Shown here piece by piece: positions 8,768 to 16,776 of a DNA stretch of 64,000 nucleotides. Positions within the stretch are counted from its first letter, which is position 1, and each line of letters opens with the position of its first letter. The translations under genes and the position numbers were made by a program. This stretch comes from Brevibacillus borstelensis (GTDB taxonomy: Bacteria; Bacillota; Bacilli; Brevibacillales; Brevibacillaceae), in NCBI RefSeq assembly GCF_003710865.1, contig NZ_RHHO01000015.1, positions 1 through 64,000 of the forward strand, read 5' to 3'. The notes beneath the pieces are model-generated. The model made no database searches. It was not told the DNA's origin and worked only from the letters and a program-made list of their open reading frames with translations.

Positions 8768-9340
8768 ATGAATATAAAAATAGCGGAACTGAAGGACGCT
8801 CACGGAGATTACCGCGTGGATAGCATCGATGGCAGCTTCCTCGTTGATTCCGAGCTTGTCCTATCCGTAACCGATGGGCGAATCGGGTATACAGTCAGAG
8901 AAGTGCCTGCTTATCAGAAAAGCTATTTGGAAGAGGAAGACGTGGACTATTCCGAATACATCGGCAATCCCGATCAAATCATCTATGTCGCACTGGCAGA
9001 CGATAAAGTCGCGGGCCTGATTGTGTTGAAGCGGAATTGGAACCATTTCGCTTATATAGAAGACATCAAAGTAGACAAAAGCTGCAGAAGGTTTGGTATC
9101 GGCCGCAAATTAATCGAGCAGGCCGTGCTTTGGGCGAAGGCGGGCGGAATGGCCGGCATCATGCTGGAGACGCAAAGCAACAATGTAAACGCATGCAAAT
9201 TTTACGAGAGCTGCGGCTTTGTCATAGGCGGCTTTGATTTTTTTGTGTATAAAGGCATTCCCGAAAGCAGCGGCGAGACTGCGCTGTACTGGTACCTTCA
9301 TTTTGATCGGGAGCGAACAAATCGCCATGGAAAGGAATGA
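8768..9340 (+). CDS. satA: Streptothricin N-acetyltransferase (SatA/YyaR-like GNAT)
   Basis: 190-residue cytoplasmic GNAT enzyme. The acetyl-CoA motif A region is RRFGIGRKLIEQAV (about residues 112-125), preceded by the YIEDIKVDK strand. The C-terminal NVNACKFYESCGFVIGGFDFFVYKG block is characteristic of streptothricin acetyltransferases such as Bacillus SatA/YyaR, which inactivate streptothricin by acetylating its beta-lysine. ATG 8768 sits behind GGGAGGAAGACA; an in-frame upstream extension to 8723 lacks a site. The next gene starts four bases after the stop. Confidence 0.85.
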   Translation: MNIKIAELKDAHGDYRVDSIDGSFLVDSELVLSVTDGRIGYTVREVPAYQKSYLEEEDVDYSEYIGNPDQIIYVALADDKVAGLIVLKRNWNHFAYIEDIKVDKSCRRFGIGRKLIEQAVLWAKAGGMAGIMLETQSNNVNACKFYESCGFVIGGFDFFVYKGIPESSGETALYWYLHFDRERTNRHGKE

Positions 9341-9344
9341 GAAT

Positions 9345-9962
9345 ATGGCTGTAGTGCCTTATTTTTCGCAATGGGAATCTCGGGAGCTGGTGCCGGATTT
9401 TTTGTCCGGGCGCATGCTTCCTGCCGATGACCCCCTGTGGCATCTGTCCGGCGCCTCCAACCGGGAGGAATATGCGACCTGGAGCGCTCACATCTGCGGC
9501 ATGGCCTGCCTGAAAATGCTGCTCGCCCATCGGCAAAAGCAAATCATTCCAACCATCGAGTTAATGAAACAATGCCGGGAATACGGAGGGTATGTCGAGA
9601 ACGGGGACGGGACGATCAAAGGCTTGTTCTACCGTCCCTTTGTTTCCTTTGTCGCGGACAAATTCGGGCTTGCAGCCGAGGTCAAGGAGCATACACCGAT
9701 TGAAGAGATCGGCGAATTGCTCGATCAAGGCCAAGTCTTCTTTGCTTCTGTCCACCCGAGTATCCGCACGCCTGAGGTGACGCCGCCCCGGCAAGGCGGG
9801 CATCTGGTGTATGTATTTGGCGGCAATGCTCAAACCCGGGAGGTCGTTTTTCACAATCCATCCGGGGACACGCCCGCCAGTCAGGAAAATGTCCGGTTAA
9901 GCCTCGAGGTCTTCGCCCGTTTTTACGCCGGGCGGGGGGTATTGATCAAGCCTTCGCAATAA
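9345..9962 (+). CDS. C39-like papain-fold peptidase protein
   Basis: 205-residue protein resembling the Peptidase_C39_2 group. A catalytic-type Cys51 lies in HICGMACLKMLL, equivalent to the CGPAA motif, His153 lies in GGHLVYVFG, and Asn171 in VFHNPSG completes a Cys-His-Asn triad order. There is no signal peptide, so it is probably cytoplasmic. The start is taken at ATG 9345, with AAAGGA eight bases upstream inside the end of satA; ATG 9327 is possible but has a poor site. Translational coupling to satA suggests co-expression, although a functional link to streptothricin resistance is not established. Substrate unknown. Confidence 0.75.
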   Translation: MAVVPYFSQWESRELVPDFLSGRMLPADDPLWHLSGASNREEYATWSAHICGMACLKMLLAHRQKQIIPTIELMKQCREYGGYVENGDGTIKGLFYRPFVSFVADKFGLAAEVKEHTPIEEIGELLDQGQVFFASVHPSIRTPEVTPPRQGGHLVYVFGGNAQTREVVFHNPSGDTPASQENVRLSLEVFARFYAGRGVLIKPSQ

Positions 9963-9971
9963 AGGTAATAG

Positions 9972-10018
9972 AAATGGATAGAGCTTCAGTTGATGCCTGA
10001 AACTCTATCCATTTTTTG
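9972..10018 (+). terminator. Intrinsic terminator of the satA operon
   Basis: AAATGGATAGAG (9972-9983) pairs with CTCTATCCATTT (10003-10014), with an inner TTCAG/CTGAA stem and a T-run. Confidence 0.92.
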
Positions 10019-10111
10019 TTTGTTTCAGCTAAACTTGTTTACTGCAAAATTCATACGGAGGGACAGTCCGGGATTTGCTCTCCGGCGCCAATGCGTCGGT
10101 CGCCTGCGTTT

Positions 10112-11233
10112 TTATTTCGCCAATTCCAGAGCTATGGCCGCGGAATCCGCTTCGGAGTACACATAGTCTGCGGCGGTCTGGCACTCGGTACCGTCCCAGC
10201 CTTTCTCCACAGCGATCCGGTAATAATGCTTGGCGCGCTCCTTCTCGCCGATCCGGTAGAACAGGCAGGCCGCATTCCAATACAGCGAGGCCATGCCGTC
10301 CCAGTCCCAGCCTTTGTCAAGGGCCTGGGCGTAGCTCCATGCGGCGCGGGCATAATCCTTTTGAGTGCCCACAGTCCCGTCTCCTTGCATGTAATAATTG
10401 CCGTTTACGAGAAAATTGTTCAGCGGATTCGTCCACCCGAACAGGACCGGGTATTCGGCAAGCGGCTTGAATCCGACAGAAAGGGCCGTTCGTCGAGAGG
10501 CTGCATTGCTGGACCAGCACTGCCAGCCTGCTCGTGTGAGGCCCCGTTTCCGGGCCAGTGCGAGAGCGCCTGCGGCTGTCTTTTTGGCCCAGCCTTTTTC
10601 CCGGTAGCCTTCTGCGGTTTCAACGCCCAGCTCGCACTCGCTGCCGACCACCCAATCTGTCAGGCACCAGCTGACAATGACCGGTCCTCGCTCTGTTTCC
10701 TCAATGCCGACGCATCCGAAACCTTTGTCTAGAAATGCCTCCAGCGAAGGCCATTGGTTCGAGATTTCCTCCAAAACGTCGTCCACACCGATGCAATCCT
10801 CGCGTGCCAGCAGCTTTTGATCCACAGGGATGACACCGTCGGCAAGCGGTGCATCCGTGTTGCCCAGATCGTGAGAAAAGGTCATTCTGCCGCTTTTCAT
10901 CGCGTACAGATCTTTCATCACGATATCCATTTTCGCTTCCCACAGCGGGCTTTGCGGGTAATAGACGACATAGTCCAGCACATCGTCGGTGTCAAGCTTG
11001 GGAAAAATCTCATGGCGTAACAGGCTGTTCATCTCCCGTAAAAACAGATCATTATCGGGATTGCCGCCCAGATATATTCCTTCTGTGCTTGCCACCATGG
11101 CCGTAGCAGAATCATCCGCCATAAAAATTCGGCCGGGTATGAGGCCACGGATCACTCCGTGAATACACAAGTGGTTCTTGCAATCCTGAAAAATGTCCAG
11201 GGCCTTTGTATAGTTTTTGCTTTGCAGCTCCAT
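10112..11233 (-). CDS. GNAT acetyltransferase with TPR-like C terminus
   Basis: 373-residue cytoplasmic protein. The middle part looks like a GNAT domain of the type found in Bacillus GNAT_acetyltran proteins (a motif A-like EGYREKGWAKKTAAGALALARKRGL, then WQCWSSNAASRRTALSVGF). The last 90 residues (from about 280) contain paired helices with DYARAAWSYAQALDKGWDWDG and GEKERAKHYYRIAVEKGW, which read as tetratricopeptide-like repeats. ATG 11233 is preceded by an ideal AAAGGAGG at eight bases; a start at 11266 is less likely. Substrate unknown. It stands alone on the minus strand. Confidence 0.8.
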   Translation of the reverse strand: MELQSKNYTKALDIFQDCKNHLCIHGVIRGLIPGRIFMADDSATAMVASTEGIYLGGNPDNDLFLREMNSLLRHEIFPKLDTDDVLDYVVYYPQSPLWEAKMDIVMKDLYAMKSGRMTFSHDLGNTDAPLADGVIPVDQKLLAREDCIGVDDVLEEISNQWPSLEAFLDKGFGCVGIEETERGPVIVSWCLTDWVVGSECELGVETAEGYREKGWAKKTAAGALALARKRGLTRAGWQCWSSNAASRRTALSVGFKPLAEYPVLFGWTNPLNNFLVNGNYYMQGDGTVGTQKDYARAAWSYAQALDKGWDWDGMASLYWNAACLFYRIGEKERAKHYYRIAVEKGWDGTECQTAADYVYSEADSAAIALELAK

Positions 11234-11391
11234 GAAGCAAAACCTCCTTTTGTTTGGGAAAAGCATAAAATCGCATAACGGCTAAAACGCTGTTCCATGA
11301 CGGCAACTGCCTTGCTTGCGCATCGCCCGGATTTTGATAAAATCGCGGCCTTTTCGTTCCGTAATCTCTGCGTACGCCTGTTTTTGGGCGC

Positions 11392-11420
11392 AAAAAGACC
11401 GCAGACAACGCCTGCGGTCT
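11392..11420 (-). terminator. Terminator of the first MocR regulator
   Basis: On the minus strand AGACCGCAG, a 7-base loop and CTGCGGTCT are followed by TTTT. It lies about 255 bases past the regulator's stop. Confidence 0.75.
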
Positions 11421-11439
11421 CTATCGGCCTATTGTTGCC

Positions 11440-11472
11440 GGGTTTATCTGCAAAGCAAATAAACCCCCTTTT
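11440..11472. terminator. Second stem-loop with a plus-strand T-run
   Basis: GGGTTTAT (11440-11447) pairs with ATAAACCC (11459-11466), with an inner TGC/GCA stem, followed by CCTTTTTA on the plus strand. No plus-strand gene leads into it, so its function is unclear. Confidence 0.5.
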
Positions 11473-11674
11473 TATAGGAGCCATGAGCAGCGATATCCTT
11501 ATAAAACTGCAGAGGAAGCACCATCTGCACTATTTAGTTCATCATCATTCCATAAGGAAAATAAGCCCGGCGTTTCATGCCAATCATTCCCTTCAAAAGC
11601 GAGATGCCATTAGAATAACGCAAATGGATTGCAGATACAACCTGTATTTTCCAAAAAAGGGTACAGCTTCAGGC

Positions 11675-13057
11675 TTACAGCAGCAAAGATGGTCTGGAAT
11701 GAAAATGATCCTTTTTCCCTTGAAGAAAGACAATGCACCGGGCGATTTGTTCGACCCCGCGGCCAATCTGCTCCTCGCTCACCTGGGAGATGCAGAGGCG
11801 CAGCATATTTTCCTGGCGATATTCAGGCAAAAACATGCGCACCGCGTCATCGACGTAGACATTTGCCCGGAGCAGCAAATCGGCCATCCGCCCGGCCTTC
11901 ACATGTTCAGGGAGAGAGACGGCCAGATAAAAACCGGAAGTCGGCCTGGAGATGGAAGCGCCGGGGGGCAAGTGGATGTCGCAGGCTTCTTGAAGCAGCT
12001 TCATCTTTCGTTGATAAAGCTTTTTTATTCTTTTGATGTGTCCCTGGAACATGCCGCTCTTCAAATAAATTTCCAAGGCTCCTTGAGAAAGTGCGGAGCT
12101 GTTGAAATCTGCACTGAATTTATGGCGCGAAAATGTGTGGATCATGAGCTTGGGCAGGACGACGGCGGCAAGTCTTAGTCCGGGCAGCATGATTTTCGAA
12201 AAGCTTTTGAGATAGATCACTCGCCCGGAAGGATCGTAGGAGAACATGGGGTCATGCCTGGGGTTCGGATCAAGATCGCCCAGAAAATCATCCTCAACGA
12301 TGTACACATCGTATTTTTGCGCCAGCTTCACAATCTGTTTTTTCTCTTCATTTGTATAGCTGTGACCAAGCGGATTGTGAAACCGCGGGACGGTATAAAA
12401 AAATTTGATGTCATTGTTTCGGAACATATATTCCAAACGGTCGAGATCAAGTCCTTTCATTGTCCGTTCGATGCCCAATGCCGTGGCGCTCTGAAGCTCC
12501 ACTGCCTCGATAAACCCGAAGTAGGTTGGCTGTTCCATAAGGATATTCCTTTTGCCGTTGGGAAATGGCATAGACACCAGCAGATGGAGAGCCTGCTGCG
12601 CTCCCGACGTGATGAAAAGCCTCTCCGGGTCTGTAAACACCTGCAGATTTTGCAAGTATTTGATGAGCTGGAGGCGCAGGGAATAAAAGCCTTGGCGATC
12701 GGAATAACTGAACAGCTCTTCTTTGTAAATGTCGATGGCCTGGTTGATGCAATGCTGAAACTCAATGTAAGGCATCGCTTCCCTGTCCGGACCGGCGGAA
12801 TAAAAATCAACCTTTTTGTTTGCAAGCTCATCATGCGGCGAGCGGTATTCGTTCACCACATAGTACCCGCTTTTCGGAACGGAATACACCAGATGCTCTT
12901 TTTCCAACTCGCTGTAAGCCTGAATGACGGTATTTTTGCTGCAGGAAAATCGGTCGGCCAGCATGCGGACCGAGGGAAGCTTGCTTCCGGGACCGATTGT
13001 TCCGTTTGCCACCTGCTGCTTGATTACGCTCATAATCATCTCGTATTTTGCGGCCAC
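11675..13057 (-). CDS. MocR-type GntR/aminotransferase transcriptional regulator
   Basis: 460-residue PLP-dependent regulator. The N-terminal winged helix shows the GntR signature (GSKLPSVRMLADRFSCSKNTVIQAYSELE). The rest is a class-I aminotransferase fold with the NPLG motif (FHNPLGHSY), EDDFLGD, and the PLP lysine in SFSKIMLPGLR. MocR proteins bind DNA and respond to PLP or amino-acid ligands. The start is GTG 13057, with GGGAGG eight bases upstream; a longer frame from 13111 has no site. It is transcribed divergently from an EamA transporter that is probably its target. A paralogous pair lies at 26.8-29.3 kb. Confidence 0.92.
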   Translation of the reverse strand: MAAKYEMIMSVIKQQVANGTIGPGSKLPSVRMLADRFSCSKNTVIQAYSELEKEHLVYSVPKSGYYVVNEYRSPHDELANKKVDFYSAGPDREAMPYIEFQHCINQAIDIYKEELFSYSDRQGFYSLRLQLIKYLQNLQVFTDPERLFITSGAQQALHLLVSMPFPNGKRNILMEQPTYFGFIEAVELQSATALGIERTMKGLDLDRLEYMFRNNDIKFFYTVPRFHNPLGHSYTNEEKKQIVKLAQKYDVYIVEDDFLGDLDPNPRHDPMFSYDPSGRVIYLKSFSKIMLPGLRLAAVVLPKLMIHTFSRHKFSADFNSSALSQGALEIYLKSGMFQGHIKRIKKLYQRKMKLLQEACDIHLPPGASISRPTSGFYLAVSLPEHVKAGRMADLLLRANVYVDDAVRMFLPEYRQENMLRLCISQVSEEQIGRGVEQIARCIVFLQGKKDHFHSRPSLLL

Positions 13058-13270
13058 AAGGTAAACCTCCCGATTCTGTACCAGGACAGATGAGGAAAAG
13101 CGCGATTTCAATCGCTGTCTGTCTCCCCTATAGTGTAATTATTCTGACATGTCTTTGGAAGCAATGTATAAAAATTTGGAGTGGTACAGTTCATTTATTT
13201 CGCTTGCAGCTTGGGCAAACGGGGGACAGATGCCTGACCCCCGGCTGCGAGCAAAAAGTGGGGGATTGTC
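13058..13270. promoter_or_regulatory. Divergent control region of MocR/EamA pair 1
   Basis: 213 bases between the divergent starts. It includes TATAGTGTAATTATTC near 13131-13146 and GTGGTACAG near 13181-13190. The GTACAG half-site also occurs in the perfect palindrome before the second MocR gene (28188-28215), so it may be a regulator half-site. Confidence 0.4.
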
Positions 13271-14191
13271 ATGCTGGGAGAAAAACAGGAAAAGAAAGAA
13301 CGGCTAGGGTTGTTGCTCGGTGTAATCGGGGTGTTTTGCTTTAGTTTAACGCTTCCGACCACGCGAATAGCGGTCGAATATTTCGGCCCCACTGTTGTCG
13401 GGCTGGGAAGAACGGTGATCGCTTCGGTCCTGGTTGCGATTGTCTTATTGATTCGGAGGGAGAAGCTTCCGTCTGCCAAACAGTTTAAAGGACTGATTGT
13501 CGTCGCTCTCGGTGCTGTCCTGGGCTTTCCTTTACTCACATCCTGGGCGATGGAGAGATTGCCTGCTTCTCACGGAGCCGTAGTCGTCGCCTTGTTGCCA
13601 TTGGCTACTGCAGGCTGCGCCATGCTTCGCGCAAGAGAGCTTCCTTCCTTCAAGTATTGGGTGGCCAGTGTGGTAGGCTTTCTGGCGGTTATCGCGTACG
13701 CCTTCCACCTCGGATTCGGCCAATTGCAGTATGCGGATTTCGCGCTGCTTGCGGCAGTCATCCTCCTCGCCTTCAGCTATGCCGAGGGAGGGCTGCTGGC
13801 ACGGGACTTGGGCGCTTGGCAGGTAATAGCCTGGGCACTAGTCATTGCGGTTCCGTTTATCGTCGTCCCTGTCCTGATGAACGTCACAGGGGAAATACTG
13901 CATGCCCCCCTGAAAGCCTGGATCAGTTTTATCTACCTTGCCGTCGTCAGTCAGTTTTTGGCATACGTAGCGTGGTATAGCGGCCTTGCCATGGGGGGAA
14001 TTTCGCGGGTGAGCCAGATGCAGTATTTGCAGCCCTTTTTGATGATTCTGTTCTCCGCTCTTTTGTTGAACGAATCGATCACGCTTTTCACGATAGCAAC
14101 CTCTGTCATTGTCGTGCTTTCCGTAATGGTAGGGAAGAATGCGCCCGTGAGAAAGGTTCAGGCCACATCACATTCCAAATCGATGAAATAG
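13271..14191 (+). CDS. EamA/DMT-family transporter
   Basis: 306-residue membrane protein with about ten hydrophobic helices arranged as two EamA repeats (first about residues 14-145, second about 155-285). Members export amino acids, purines or drugs. ATG 13271 lies behind GGGGGATTGTC. Divergent placement next to a MocR regulator suggests PLP- or amino-acid-responsive induction. A terminal hydrophilic tail (KVQATSHSKSMK) is not conserved in the family. Substrate unknown. Confidence 0.88.
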   Translation: MLGEKQEKKERLGLLLGVIGVFCFSLTLPTTRIAVEYFGPTVVGLGRTVIASVLVAIVLLIRREKLPSAKQFKGLIVVALGAVLGFPLLTSWAMERLPASHGAVVVALLPLATAGCAMLRARELPSFKYWVASVVGFLAVIAYAFHLGFGQLQYADFALLAAVILLAFSYAEGGLLARDLGAWQVIAWALVIAVPFIVVPVLMNVTGEILHAPLKAWISFIYLAVVSQFLAYVAWYSGLAMGGISRVSQMQYLQPFLMILFSALLLNESITLFTIATSVIVVLSVMVGKNAPVRKVQATSHSKSMK

Positions 14192-14205
14192 TCGGCAGAG
14201 GGAGC

Positions 14206-14290
14206 GGGGCTTGTGCGATTGGTTCAAACAGAAACCGGGCAAAACCCGGGCAAAACCCTGGTAAAACGAAGACCAAATCGCGGAAGCCCC
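14206..14290. repeat. Imperfect hairpin enclosing an 11-bp triple repeat
   Basis: 14206-14223 pairs with 14272-14290 (GGGGCTT...GCGATT against AATCGC...AAGCCCC) with a few mismatches. Between the arms are three tandem 11-bp units: CCGGGCAAAAC twice (14235-14245, 14246-14256) and CCTGGTAAAAC (14257-14267). It may end the transporter transcript or be a small repetitive element. A further stem lies at 14305-14334 (GCCGCT/AGCGGC). Confidence 0.55.
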
Positions 14291-14359
14291 GGTGCATTGC
14301 TTGTTATCAGCCGCTTTTTGTGAGCGGCATGATACCTAGCCTATGTGTCTGTTCTATTT

Positions 14360-14597
14360 TCAGGCCGCGTTTTCTTTTGCTGCAACGGACCTCAGTACAC
14401 CGCTGCTTGCCCACAAGAGCAGCGAAAGGGCGAAGCATATCGCTGTAAACCTGCTGTGGCAATTCCCATCGCCTTCATGATGTTTTGAGGGGAACAAGCG
14501 CGGGGATAGCCGCCCAGACCTGCGGGGTGACGAAAGCGGCAGAAATCCCTGCCAGCGCCCGAAACAGGATCATCGACCAAAAGCCCGTGAATAGGTC
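14360..14597 (-). pseudogene. Remnant of an MFS transporter
   Basis: On the minus strand one frame reads DLFTGFWSMILFRALAGIS, continues through AAFVTPQVWAAIP and QNIMKAMGIATAGL, which is the helix 3-5 region of a drug-efflux MFS protein. After the GL it jumps to another frame reading FALSLLLWASSGVL and ending in KENAA and a stop at 14360-14362, the last helix and tail of such a protein. The N terminus and most of the middle are missing. An internal deletion of roughly 200 codons plus loss of the 5' part explains this. Confidence 0.7.
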
Positions 14598-14611
14598 AGA
14601 AAGGAATAACA

Positions 14612-15787
14612 ATGATGAAGAAACTGTATGTTTACCTTCTTGCATTCGGCGTTTTTTTCACAGCGACTTCTGAACTGGTGGTATCCGGAATCCTGAATGT
14701 CATCGCCGAAGAATTGCATATATCCACCGCTCTGGCGGGGCAGCTGATCACCGCTTATTCGCTCGCGTTTGCGATTGGAACCCCGATCATTGTGTCGTTT
14801 ACGTCCCGTATGGAGCGCAAACAGGTTCTGGTTGGTTCACTTGCTGTGTTTATCCTCGGGTGTCTCGTCTCGTTTGCTAGCGCCCAGTATGCGACCCTGA
14901 TGGTATCTCGAATGATCCTGGGTGCAAGCTCGGGCGTATATCTTGTCGTCGCACTCGGCTCTGTCGCAAAACTGGTGCCTGCCGATAAAATGGGCGGCGC
15001 GATTGGAACGGTCATCCTTGGGTTCAGCAGTGCGATGGTATTGGGAGTGCCGATCGGGATAGCCATTGCCGGCTGGCTTGGCTGGCAAGCCATTTTTCTC
15101 ATATTGGGCCTCTTCAGTCTGCTTGTCATGGTTGTCATTTTCCGCAGGTTCCCCAAGATTGAGGGAGACGCTCCCGTTTCGTTCAAAGACCAGTTTAAGG
15201 TACTGGGGAATCTCGTCATCGTAAGCGGTTTGTTCCTGACTTTTTTCAGGGAATCGGGAAATTCCGTCATGTTTACGTATTTGACGCCGTTTTTGCAGTC
15301 CATTTTGCAGATGAAGCTCTCTACGGTCGGTATGCTGATGCTCGTGTTTGGCATATTTGGCGTGATCGGGTCGCAATTGGGCGGATTTGTCGTCGACAAG
15401 TGGGGAGTTGTTCGGATGATTTTGATCGGATTGGCTGTTCATGTGGTATCATTGGCGCTCTTGCCTCTGTTTTCCTCATTGCCGGCAATCGGTTGCCTCC
15501 TGATAGCCGTCATCGTGCTTGCCATGTTTACGACCGCTCCTGCGATTCAAACGTTCTTTATTCAGCAGGCTCCTCAGTCAGCGAATCTTGTACTTTCCTT
15601 GCAAACATCGATCATTCATTTGGGATTGGCGGCTGGAGCGGGAGCAGGGGGAGTCATGGTCAATGCGGCTTCAACCGTCCTTTACAATCCGTGGCTGGCG
15701 AGCTTGATTGTAGGGCTCGGATTGGTTGCCGCCCTCGCTTGTGTTTCACTGAGCGGGAGAAATGATGCAAAGCCGGCTCAAAATTAA
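14612..15787 (+). CDS. MFS transporter, DHA1 drug-efflux type
   Basis: 391-residue proton-coupled exporter with about twelve membrane helices. The helix-2/3 loop motif is SFTSRMERKQVLV, and the N terminus (TATSELVVSGILNVIAEELHIS) is typical of the YdhP/AraJ/chloramphenicol-efflux branch. ATG 14612 (or the adjacent 14615) sits behind AGAAAGGAATAAC. It begins about 15 bases after a decayed MFS fragment on the other strand. A strong terminator follows at 15805. Substrate unknown. Confidence 0.88.
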   Translation: MMKKLYVYLLAFGVFFTATSELVVSGILNVIAEELHISTALAGQLITAYSLAFAIGTPIIVSFTSRMERKQVLVGSLAVFILGCLVSFASAQYATLMVSRMILGASSGVYLVVALGSVAKLVPADKMGGAIGTVILGFSSAMVLGVPIGIAIAGWLGWQAIFLILGLFSLLVMVVIFRRFPKIEGDAPVSFKDQFKVLGNLVIVSGLFLTFFRESGNSVMFTYLTPFLQSILQMKLSTVGMLMLVFGIFGVIGSQLGGFVVDKWGVVRMILIGLAVHVVSLALLPLFSSLPAIGCLLIAVIVLAMFTTAPAIQTFFIQQAPQSANLVLSLQTSIIHLGLAAGAGAGGVMVNAASTVLYNPWLASLIVGLGLVAALACVSLSGRNDAKPAQN

Positions 15788-15804
15788 AAATATAGATGAT
15801 CAAA

Positions 15805-15838
15805 ACTTCCCTGACCGCCGATGTCAGGGAAGCTGTTT
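15805..15838 (+). terminator. Terminator after the MFS gene
   Basis: CTTCCCTGAC (15805-15814) pairs with GTCAGGGAAG (15822-15831), then CTGTTTT. Confidence 0.88.
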
Positions 15839-15894
15839 TATGATGGCTACATACTGATGCAGACGATGGGTTTCCGAAAAAGGGAGGAACTATT

Positions 15895-16407
15895 ATGGAA
15901 AAGCTTGTATTCAATATGTACGACTACCATGTATGGGCAAATCAAACCATTTTCAATCACTTAAAACAACTGCCCCAAGACGTATACACGATGGAGATGC
16001 AAAGCGTCTTTCCTTCCGTTTCAAAAGTAATGTCCCATATTTATATGGTCGATCACTGTTGGTATGACATTCTTTCCGGCAAAAGCATGAATGAAGCGCT
16101 GGCATCTGCCAATCAGCTGATAGAACAGGCGGAAGCCAAAAGCATCGAGGAGCTGGACGCGTTGTTTTCAGACTTGTCGGAGCGGTACAAAGCATTTTTC
16201 AGCAGGCAGGACAACATGGACCAGACGATCGAGCTTGACAATCCATATGCAGGGTTCCGGAAAACGAGCTATGCCGAAATTGTTTTGCAGGTCGTAAACC
16301 ATGGCACGTATCATCGCGGCAATATTTCCGCCATGCTGCGGCAAATCGGCCACGCCTCGGTCATGACAGAATTTGCGCTTTTTTGGTACGCGAAGCAGGA
16401 CGAATAG
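15895..16407 (+). CDS. DinB/YfiT-family putative metal-dependent enzyme
   Basis: 170-residue four-helix-bundle protein. Histidines that bind a metal in the DinB superfamily are present: one near residue 48 (SHIYMVDHCW) and two in VVNHGTYHRGN near 137-142. Such proteins often act as bacillithiol- or mycothiol-dependent transferases or are of unknown function. ATG 15895 follows GGGAGGAACTATT. A paralogue lies at 37930. No obvious partner is adjacent. Confidence 0.85.
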   Translation: MEKLVFNMYDYHVWANQTIFNHLKQLPQDVYTMEMQSVFPSVSKVMSHIYMVDHCWYDILSGKSMNEALASANQLIEQAEAKSIEELDALFSDLSERYKAFFSRQDNMDQTIELDNPYAGFRKTSYAEIVLQVVNHGTYHRGNISAMLRQIGHASVMTEFALFWYAKQDE

Positions 16408-16540
16408 GTTGATCGAGTTTGGCGGCAGCGTTTAGACGGCTGCGTTTGACTGGTGCATATGACAAGCTCCGGCGTGTTTGCCACTTCCGGCATTTGGGGA
16501 GGAAGCGGCCAACAGAAAAATGTAATGCAATTCCTTTGAA

Positions 16541-16576
16541 GGTCGACCGGATTGTACCGGTTGACCGTTTGCTTTT
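16541..16576 (+). terminator. Terminator-like stem after the dinB-type gene
   Basis: GGTCGACCGG (16541-16550) pairs with CCGGTTGACC (16557-16566) with one G-U pair, then GTTTGCTTTT. Confidence 0.6.
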
Positions 16577-16624
16577 CTGGAAATGAGCATACAAATTTTG
16601 GGTTAGAATATTCTGAATAGTGTG

Positions 16625-16653
16625 TTGTACGTGCTTTTGAGGAAGCTTATAAT
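16625..16653 (+). promoter_or_regulatory. Sigma-A promoter of the amidohydrolase operon
   Basis: TTGTAC (16625-16630) and TATAAT (16648-16653) are separated by 17 bases. Start is predicted near 16660. Confidence 0.7.
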
Positions 16654-16776
16654 AAAATCCTAGCCAACGGAACAAGAACAAATGCTGCTCGATACTGTCG
16701 TACAAAAAACGTCGCTATCGATTGATATTCTTCTTTTCCAACTGACAAAAAACTCGCGGAGAGGGGAGGTGCCTGA

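Larger units (their letters stand above)
11234..11674. other. Intergenic region with two hairpins, no clear gene
   Basis: 440 bases between two minus-strand genes. It contains a minus-strand terminator at 11392-11420 and a second stem at 11440-11466. Short minus-strand frames near 11490-11600 are coding-like (one ends KRRAYFPYGMMMN, another begins MVLPLQFYKDIAAHG), but neither has a ribosome binding site or recognisable family. They may be fragments. Confidence 0.4.
16408..16776 (+). other. Intergenic region with terminator and promoter
   Basis: 370 bases without a gene. It carries a terminator-like stem at 16541-16566, a perfect 10-bp palindrome AGAATATTCT at 16605-16614, and a promoter at 16625-16653 for the next operon. 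Confidence 0.6.

Noticed and set aside
11297-13093. Two long plus-strand frames opposite the first MocR regulator
   Set aside because: The minus strand carries GntR and aminotransferase motifs; the plus-strand translations show none.
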